Below are positions 7,183-12,257 of a stretch of DNA of 12,257 bases, piece after piece; position 1 is the first letter of the stretch, and every line of letters begins with the position of its first letter. Location: the NCBI GenBank assembly GCA_039187035.1, contig JBCCZS010000088.1, positions 1 through 12,257 of the forward strand, given 5' to 3'. Position numbers and translations under genes: made by a program. Origin of the DNA: JAJFFW01 sp039187035 (GTDB lineage Bacteria; Pseudomonadota; Alphaproteobacteria; Caulobacterales; Parvularculaceae). Under the pieces are notes generated by a model. That model did not search any database and was not told the DNA's origin. It saw only the letters and a list, made by a program, of their open reading frames with translations.

Positions 7183-10100
7183 ATGACCGTCGCCGCTCGG
7201 CTCCCCCTCGTCGTCAAACTCCCCGCCGTCGTTGCAGGGTTCGCCGGCCTTTCGTTCGGCCTCGGCGTTTTCGCAGCCGGACCGGGCGCGTCGCTTCCCG
7301 CCGGCCTCGCCGCTGCAGGCGGCCTTTCGGTCGCCGCCGCCGGCCTCGCCGCTTATTTTTTGGCCCGACGCTACGCGGCGCGTCTCGCGCGCTACGCCGG
7401 CGCCGCCGAACGCCTTGCAAAGGGCGACGCGGACGTACGCCTCGGGCTCGCGGCCCGCGGAGACGAATTCGGAACGGTCGCCAAGAAGTTCTCAAAGCTG
7501 CGGGACGCGACACGCGCCTCAAACGAAGCGCGACGCGTCGGAACGTTTAAAGGTTCCGCATTCGACGGCAGTTCCGTCGCGATGATGATGATCGACCGCG
7601 ATTTCGACATAACCTACGTCAACGAGGCCACGAAAGCGCTCTTTACGCGGCATGCGGACGTCTTCAAATCCCACTATCCCGACCTCGACATCGATCAGCC
7701 GGTCGGCATCAACATCGACGTTTTTCACGACAATCCCGGTCACCAACGCCGCCTCCTGTCGAACCCCGCGAACCTGCCGCACCGGACGGATATTGAACTT
7801 GGCGACCTACGGATCGCCCTCAACGTTTCCGGTATTTTCGACGAACAGGGCGCTTATGTCGGGAACGTCCTGGAATGGGACGACGTCACCCAACAGCGCA
7901 CGAACGCCGGCATGCTTGACGCGATCGACCGTTCCCAGGCGCGCATCGAGTTTACGCTTGACGGGGTCGTCGTCGACGCCAACGAAAACTTCCTAAACCT
8001 GATGGGATACGGGCTCGACGAAATCGTCGGAGAGCACCACCGCCTTTTCGTCGAAAGCGACTTTTCGACCACTGAGGAATATAAGACGTTTTGGAGCCGT
8101 CTCGCGCGCGGCGAGTTTATCGCCGGAAAATACAAGCGCCGCTCGAAAGCCGGCGACGATATCTGGATCTATGGCGTATACGCACCGATCTTTGACCGTG
8201 CCGGGAAACCCTTCCGGGTCGTGAAGATCGCGACGGACATCACGGAGCAAGAAAACAAAACGCAAGAAGCCGTCTTCAAGAGCGCCGCGTTCGAAGGCTC
8301 GTCAATCGCGACGATGATGATCGACCGCGACTTTATCATTACCGACGTCAATCAGGCGACGCGCGAGCTGCTCTCCCACCACGAGGAGACGTTCCAGACG
8401 CTTTGGTCCGGCTTCAGCGCCGATTCGATTTTGGGCGTGTGCATCGACAAGTTTCACAAGAACCCCGCCCACCAACGCAAGATGCTCGCCGATCCGGGGA
8501 ACCTGCCTTTCGTCACGGACATTACGATCGGCGACTTTAAGTTCTCGCTGCGCATCGCGGCCGTTTACGACGAAAACAACGCCTATGTCGGCAACCTTCT
8601 GCAGTGGGAGGACGTGAGCGACATTCGCACAAACGCCGGCATCCTCAAAGCGATCGACGAAGCCCAGGCCGTCATTGAATTCAAACCTGACGGCGAGATC
8701 GTTAAGGCCAATCCGAACTTCCTGAGTTTTATGGGGTACTCGGAAGGCCAGATTGTAGGCCGGCATCACCGCATGTTCTGCGACGAACGCAACGCCGCGT
8801 CTGCGGAGTACGCCGAATTTTGGCGCCAACTCGCAAGCGGGGAAGCAAAATCCGGTATCTTCAAACAGCTGACCGCGACCGGCGACGAAGTCTGGATCCA
8901 GGCGATCTATACGCCGATCACGGACGCCACCGGCAACGTCTTCAAAGTCGTCAAATTCGCGACCGACGTCACCGCAACCGAGAAAGAAGTGAACGAAAAC
9001 CGGTCGAAAATCGATGCGATCGGCCGCTCGCAAGCCGTTATCGAATTCGACACGCAAGGAAAAGTTCTCAAGGCGAACGAAAACTTCTTCGCCACCATGG
9101 GGTATTCTGAGAGCGAAGTCGTCGGCAAACACCACTCCATGTTCCTTGCCGCCGAAGACGCTCAGTCAGCGGATTACCAGGCGCTTTGGGACGGCCTGCG
9201 CGCCGGCCAGTTCAAGGAAGGCACGTTTAAGCGCGTCGGCAAAGGCGGCAAGCCGGTCTTCCTCTCGGCGACGTATCAGCCGTTGCGCGATCTGAACGGC
9301 GACATCGACAAAATCGTCAAGTTCGCCTCCGACGTGACCGACCTCGAAGAAGCCAAACAAAAAGCCCGCGTTGAACGCGAGCGCCGCGCCGCCGAACTCT
9401 CTCAAGTGGTCGACGCCCTCGCCGCGAGCCTCGCGCGCGTCGCTGACGGCGACCTTCTCGCCAACATCGACATGACGTTTGCGGAAGAATACGAAGCGCT
9501 GCGCGTCGACTTCAACGCCGCGCTGGATAAACTCCGTGAGGCGATGAAGGCGATCAACGCCAATGCGGTCGGCATTCAGAACAACGCCGGCGAAATCTCT
9601 CTTGCTGCGGACGATTTGTCCAAGCGCACGGAAAATCAAGCCGCCACCCTAGAGGAGACGGCGGCCTCGATCGACGAGATCACCTCGACGGTGAAACAGA
9701 CCGCCGACGGCGCGCTGCAAGCCAACGCCTCCATGGAGGAGACGCGGACCGACGCCGAAGCCAGCGGCGAAGTCGTGCGCAACGCGATCGACGCGATGAA
9801 CGCGATCGAACGCTCATCGGAACAAATCACGCAAATCATCGGCGTTATCGACGAAATTGCGTTCCAGACGAACCTTTTGGCGCTCAACGCCGGCGTCGAG
9901 GCGGCGCGCGCGGGCGACGCCGGCCGCGGCTTCGCGGTCGTCGCCTCGGAGGTCCGCGCCTTGGCGCAGCGCTCGTCGGATGCGGCGAAAGAGATCAAAG
10001 ATCTCATTTCGGCGAGTTCGGAGCATGTCGGCCGCGGCGTGGAGCTCGTCGGCGACGCCGGCGGCGCGCTTGAGAAAATCGTCGTCCGGATCGCCGACGT

Positions 10101-10464
10101 CGCGACCATCGTGGCGGAAATCTCAAGCGCCGCGCAGGAACAAGCGACGAGCTTGTCGGAAATCAACACCGCCGTGAACCAAATGGACCAGGTCACGCAG
10201 CAAAACGCGGCCATGGTCGAGGAATCGACGGCGGCGAGCCACTCCATGAAACGCGAAGCGAACGAACTCGTGCGCTCCGTGTCGCGCTTTAAAATCGGCG
10301 CCGACGCGTCCGGCGCCGCGCCGGCGACCTCTGCGCCTCGCGCGCCGGCCGCACCCAACGTCCACGAACAACGCGCAAGAGCGGCGAAGTTCGCCGGCGC
10401 GCAAAACGGTTCCGCGGCGCTCAGCGTCGACCACGAACCGGAAGACAATTGGGAAGAGTTTTAA
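7183..10464 (+). CDS. Membrane-anchored methyl-accepting chemotaxis protein with five PAS domains
   Basis: A chemoreceptor of 1093 residues that should signal through CheW and CheA. Two membrane helices (about 13-33 and 38-60) are joined by only a few residues, so there is no periplasmic sensor and sensing is cytoplasmic. A HAMP-like stretch follows (about 61-115). Five PAS domains come next: A1 (120-240), B1 (247-356), A2 (362-485), B2 (490-598) and B3 (611-722). A-type domains share MMIDRDF, FHxNPxHQR and LxWxDV; B-type domains share ANxNF, MGY and VGxHHxxF, like the PAS domains of BdlA. A second HAMP-like segment (735-790) leads to the signalling domain, whose tip reads EIAFQTNLLALNAG and ends GRGFAVVASEVRALAQRS. 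The protein ends in NWEEF, matching the xWxxF tether for CheR and CheB. AAGGA seven bases before ATG 7183 selects this start over TTG 7168. No che genes are adjacent, so its array partners are encoded elsewhere. Confidence 0.95.
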   Translation: MTVAARLPLVVKLPAVVAGFAGLSFGLGVFAAGPGASLPAGLAAAGGLSVAAAGLAAYFLARRYAARLARYAGAAERLAKGDADVRLGLAARGDEFGTVAKKFSKLRDATRASNEARRVGTFKGSAFDGSSVAMMMIDRDFDITYVNEATKALFTRHADVFKSHYPDLDIDQPVGINIDVFHDNPGHQRRLLSNPANLPHRTDIELGDLRIALNVSGIFDEQGAYVGNVLEWDDVTQQRTNAGMLDAIDRSQARIEFTLDGVVVDANENFLNLMGYGLDEIVGEHHRLFVESDFSTTEEYKTFWSRLARGEFIAGKYKRRSKAGDDIWIYGVYAPIFDRAGKPFRVVKIATDITEQENKTQEAVFKSAAFEGSSIATMMIDRDFIITDVNQATRELLSHHEETFQTLWSGFSADSILGVCIDKFHKNPAHQRKMLADPGNLPFVTDITIGDFKFSLRIAAVYDENNAYVGNLLQWEDVSDIRTNAGILKAIDEAQAVIEFKPDGEIVKANPNFLSFMGYSEGQIVGRHHRMFCDERNAASAEYAEFWRQLASGEAKSGIFKQLTATGDEVWIQAIYTPITDATGNVFKVVKFATDVTATEKEVNENRSKIDAIGRSQAVIEFDTQGKVLKANENFFATMGYSESEVVGKHHSMFLAAEDAQSADYQALWDGLRAGQFKEGTFKRVGKGGKPVFLSATYQPLRDLNGDIDKIVKFASDVTDLEEAKQKARVERERRAAELSQVVDALAASLARVADGDLLANIDMTFAEEYEALRVDFNAALDKLREAMKAINANAVGIQNNAGEISLAADDLSKRTENQAATLEETAASIDEITSTVKQTADGALQANASMEETRTDAEASGEVVRNAIDAMNAIERSSEQITQIIGVIDEIAFQTNLLALNAGVEAARAGDAGRGFAVVASEVRALAQRSSDAAKEIKDLISASSEHVGRGVELVGDAGGALEKIVVRIADVATIVAEISSAAQEQATSLSEINTAVNQMDQVTQQNAAMVEESTAASHSMKREANELVRSVSRFKIGADASGAAPATSAPRAPAAPNVHEQRARAAKFAGAQNGSAALSVDHEPEDNWEEF
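7540..9345 (+). repeat. In-frame tandem duplication of a PAS-A/PAS-B pair plus a third PAS-B copy
   Basis: Inside the chemoreceptor gene, matching positions of the A1-B1 pair and the A2-B2 pair are exactly 243 residues (729 bases) apart: F127/F370, W232/W475, F257/F500 and D352/D595. The B2 and B3 copies are exactly 122 residues apart (F500/F622, D595/D717). The constant spacing shows whole-module duplication with no net insertion or deletion since. Aligning B1 with B3 over the 40 residues from RSQA to HHxxF gives 23 identities by hand count, so the copies have diverged substantially. Confidence 0.85.
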
Positions 10465-10491
10465 TCCGACCGTATCGGGACCGTCGCCGCG

Positions 10492-10514
10492 TCGACGCCA
10501 AAACGGGGCGTCGA
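10492..10514. terminator. Hairpin between convergent chemoreceptor and lhgO genes
   Basis: TCGACGCC (10492-10499) pairs perfectly with GGCGTCGA (10507-10514) around a seven-base loop AAAACGG. It lies 27 bases after the chemoreceptor stop and 24 bases before the end of lhgO, where a bidirectional terminator would be expected. No T-run flanks it on either strand, so it may act with Rho or only as a 3' end structure. Confidence 0.5.
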
Positions 10515-10538
10515 ACGCGGCAGCGTCCGCGCCCCGCC

Positions 10539-11624
10539 TTAGAGCATCTGCGCAACGGCTTCGGCGATAGCGAGAGACGCGGTGAGCCCGGGCGACTCGA
10601 TCCCGTAAAGCCCGATATAGCCGGGCGCGCGGGCGATCATAAAATCAGTCTCAACGTCCGGCCCGCCGAGTTTTGCGCGCTGGCCGGCGTAAGCCGGCTG
10701 CAGCCGGTCCGCGTCAACGTCCGGCCAATAGCGCCGAACCGCGGCGGCGAACGCGTCCCGCAAAGCGGGATCGACGCGATAGTCGCCGAGCGCCGCGTCC
10801 CACGCGATGTCCGGCCCGAAGCGCGCCGCGCCCGCAAGATCGATCGTATAATGAACGCCGAGGCCGCCCGCGGCCGGCAACGGGTAGACCAAGCGCGAAA
10901 ACGGCGCCGGCCCTGAATAGCTGAAATACCGTCCGACCGCCGGGCGCACGCGCGGCGCGCTTGCGGGGTCAAGCCCCTCGAGCGCGCGAGCGACGCCGTC
11001 CGCCCACAGGCCGGCTGCGTTGACGATGACGCGCGCACGCACCGTATACGGATCAGCGCCGCCGATCCGGAGCCGTGCGCCGTCATCACGTAACGCGCCC
11101 CCGTCGACAGGCGCTCGCAGCGCCAGAACGCCGCCCGCCTCGTCGAAGTCGCCGAGAAGGCTCGTCATCAAGGCGTGCGAATCGACGACGCCGCTCGACG
11201 GCGAGGTTAAAGCCGCCGCGCAGGCGAGCGCCGGTTCCGCGGCGCGCGCCTCGTCGCCGTCGACCAATTTGAGATCGTCGACGCCGCAGGCGACTGCGTT
11301 ATCTTTGATCGCCTGCAATTTCGGGATTTCATCCGCATGCGCCGCAACGACATACTTGCCGCAGCGGCGATGCGGCACGCCGCGGCGCTCAAGGTAATCA
11401 TACAAGAGCGCCTTCCCGAGAACGCAAAGCCGGGCTTTCAGGCTGGTCGGCCGATAATAAACCCCAGCGTGGATCACCTCGGAATTGCGCGAAGACGTCT
11501 CGGCGCCGATCCGGTCGTTGCGTTCGAACAAAACGGTTTCGCGGCCGGCGCGCGCAGACGCCCGGGCGACGGCGATCCCGACGACCCCCGCGCCGACGAC
11601 CGCGACGTCCGTCGTTTCGGTCAT
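10539..11624 (-). CDS. lhgO: FAD-dependent oxidoreductase, L-2-hydroxyglutarate oxidase family
   Basis: A DAO-fold flavoprotein of 361 residues that probably oxidises L-2-hydroxyglutarate to 2-oxoglutarate and passes electrons to the respiratory chain, a metabolite-repair role. The FAD-binding Rossmann motif is VAVVGAGVVGIAVAR (7-21), with E34 at the end of the second strand. The family signature SSRNSEVIHAGVYYRPTSLK covers 44-63, followed by CGKYVVA (88-94), VNAAGLWAD (201-209), GLGVHYTIDLAG (254-265) and GIESPGLTASLAIAE (341-355). It is shorter than E. coli LhgO (about 420) but complete from start to FAD-contacting C-terminus. ATG 11624 has only a weak GGGG ahead of it. It lies 25 bases after the YkgJ-family gene on the same strand, so the two are probably co-transcribed. 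A related 2-hydroxyacid or glycerol-3-phosphate-like substrate cannot be excluded. Confidence 0.85.
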   Translation of the reverse strand: MTETTDVAVVGAGVVGIAVARASARAGRETVLFERNDRIGAETSSRNSEVIHAGVYYRPTSLKARLCVLGKALLYDYLERRGVPHRRCGKYVVAAHADEIPKLQAIKDNAVACGVDDLKLVDGDEARAAEPALACAAALTSPSSGVVDSHALMTSLLGDFDEAGGVLALRAPVDGGALRDDGARLRIGGADPYTVRARVIVNAAGLWADGVARALEGLDPASAPRVRPAVGRYFSYSGPAPFSRLVYPLPAAGGLGVHYTIDLAGAARFGPDIAWDAALGDYRVDPALRDAFAAAVRRYWPDVDADRLQPAYAGQRAKLGGPDVETDFMIARAPGYIGLYGIESPGLTASLAIAEAVAQML

Positions 11625-11649
11625 CGCCCCGGGCCAAACGCGCGTCGCG

Positions 11650-12018
11650 TCAGTTCGTCGTCGCCACCCATTCGGGATCGTCCTGCACTTCCCGCTCGAA
11701 CATCAAGAATTCGTAGTAGCCGCAGCGCGTCTGGGTGGGGAAGTCGCGGCAGATGGCCGGGCGCGCTTTATAGATCCCGCAATTGCGCGTTTCTTTGTCG
11801 AGAAACATGCAGCTCGATCCGTAATGCTCGTCTTTCGTATGGCGCAGGACGCGCGGCGTGTCGTCGTCGCCTTTTTTGGTGAACTTCTTGCGCGCGGCCG
11901 CTTCACCGAGGTCGAAGTGCTTCGCCAAACGGCGCACGTCCTCGTCGGTCGCCGGAATATGCGCGTACGAACAACAATAGGCCGGGCACTTCAGGCAATC
12001 GTATTTCACTTTCGCCAT
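11650..12018 (-). CDS. YkgJ-family cysteine cluster protein
   Basis: A small 122-residue cytoplasmic protein with eight cysteines in the YkgJ-family pattern: C8-x2-C11-x3-C15-C16 near the N-terminus, then C70, C80, C90 and C99, within CGIYKARPAICRDFP. The family is annotated as a putative zinc- or iron-chelating, possibly Fe-S, protein of unknown cellular role. The middle (about 24-60) is charged and helical. I chose ATG 12018, giving MAKVKYDCLKCPAYCC like relatives. The in-frame ATG 12138 would overlap the end of mnmA by 29 bases and add an Arg-rich leader unlike the family. No strong ribosome binding site is visible at 12018. The gene follows mnmA after 91 bases and precedes lhgO. Confidence 0.85.
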   Translation of the reverse strand: MAKVKYDCLKCPAYCCSYAHIPATDEDVRRLAKHFDLGEAAARKKFTKKGDDDTPRVLRHTKDEHYGSSCMFLDKETRNCGIYKARPAICRDFPTQTRCGYYEFLMFEREVQDDPEWVATTN

Positions 12019-12071
12019 AATGCGATCGGCCGGTTCCGGTGACGGTAAAATGCAGCGCTCGCCGTCATAAA

Positions 12072-12101
12072 GCCCGGGTTCGAGCGCACGCGCAACCGGG
12101 C
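12072..12101 (-). terminator. Weak hairpin after mnmA
   Basis: On the minus strand GCCCGG (12101-12096) pairs with CCGGGC (12077-12072), with TT/AA pairs inside across a one-base bulge and a small GCGC-GT-GCGC hairpin in the loop. TTTAT follows at 12071-12067. It could partly terminate mnmA transcription before the YkgJ-family gene, or simply be chance GC-rich pairing. Confidence 0.3.
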
Positions 12102-12109
12102 GATCCGCG

Positions 12110-12257
12110 TCAGATCGGCGCCGCCGCCACCGGGTCATGGGCCCCGGCGTCGACGGGCGCGGCCGTCGCGGCGATCCACCCGCCGCCGAGCACGCGGTCG
12201 TGGCCTGGCTCCGGCGAATAAAACACGCACGCTTGCCCGGGCGCGACGCCTTCCTCC
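12110..12257 (-). CDS. mnmA: tRNA 2-thiouridine(34) synthase MnmA, C-terminal fragment (5' part outside window)
   Basis: Only the last 48 codons are in the window, from the right edge to TGA at 12112-12110. They read EEGVAPGQACVFYSPEPGHD followed by RVLGGGWI and a short Ala/Pro-rich tail. GxxPGQACVFY and RVLGGGWI are the conserved end of MnmA (TrmU), which thiolates the wobble uridine of tRNAs for Lys, Glu and Gln. The catalytic PP-loop domain and cysteines lie outside the window, so activity cannot be judged. It is the first gene of the visible minus-strand cluster with the YkgJ-family gene and lhgO. Confidence 0.9.
   Translation of the reverse strand, partial: EEGVAPGQACVFYSPEPGHDRVLGGGWIAATAAPVDAGAHDPVAAAPI

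Noticed and set aside
12019..12138. Upstream start (ATG 12138) for the YkgJ-family gene
   Set aside because: It would overlap the end of mnmA and add an Arg-rich leader that does not resemble the family.

Overview
The window is GC-rich chromosomal DNA from an alphaproteobacterium. Three things point there: a replicative-type dnaE, the gene order rplY-pth-ychF that is common in that class, and a GTTC-N7-GTTC direct repeat, which is the LexA (SOS) operator form of Alphaproteobacteria. The genus cannot be fixed from the sequence; a Caulobacterales, Hyphomonadales or Parvularculales relative is a guess. No insertion sequence, phage gene, CRISPR array, rRNA or tRNA is visible. Most of the window is densely packed housekeeping genes.

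Layout from left to right. Positions 1-2787 (minus) hold the first 929 codons of dnaE, the replicative DNA polymerase III alpha subunit, which runs off the left edge. Just upstream of it on the same strand, at 2854-2961, is an unusually short gene for a 35-residue single-span membrane peptide with a near-perfect ribosome binding site. A LexA operator at 2980-2994 lies in its promoter. It looks like a relative or functional analogue of SidA, the SOS-induced cell division inhibitor of Caulobacter. Divergent from it, 3129-3872 (plus) encodes a Rossmann/DUF2520 oxidoreductase-like protein whose promoter may share the same operator. Next come rplY (ribosomal protein L25, long form), pth (peptidyl-tRNA hydrolase) and ychF (a ribosome-associated ATPase); pth and ychF are only 5 bases apart and rplY sits 230 bases upstream.

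A 363-base gene-free stretch with several palindromes (6820-7182) precedes a 1093-residue chemoreceptor (7183-10464, plus). The receptor has a two-helix membrane anchor with almost no periplasmic part, five PAS domains in the order A-B-A-B-B made by exact in-frame duplication, a HAMP-like segment, a methyl-accepting signalling domain and a C-terminal NWEEF pentapeptide. The two A-type PAS domains carry His and Trp residues in an arrangement like the haem PAS of Aer2, so oxygen or another gas is a plausible signal.

Convergent with it, the right end is a minus-strand cluster: the C-terminus of mnmA (tRNA 2-thiouridylase, cut by the right edge), a YkgJ-family cysteine-cluster protein, and an L-2-hydroxyglutarate oxidase-like FAD enzyme (lhgO). 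The points most worth a second look are the SOS-box small membrane peptide next to dnaE and the duplicated PAS array of the chemoreceptor.
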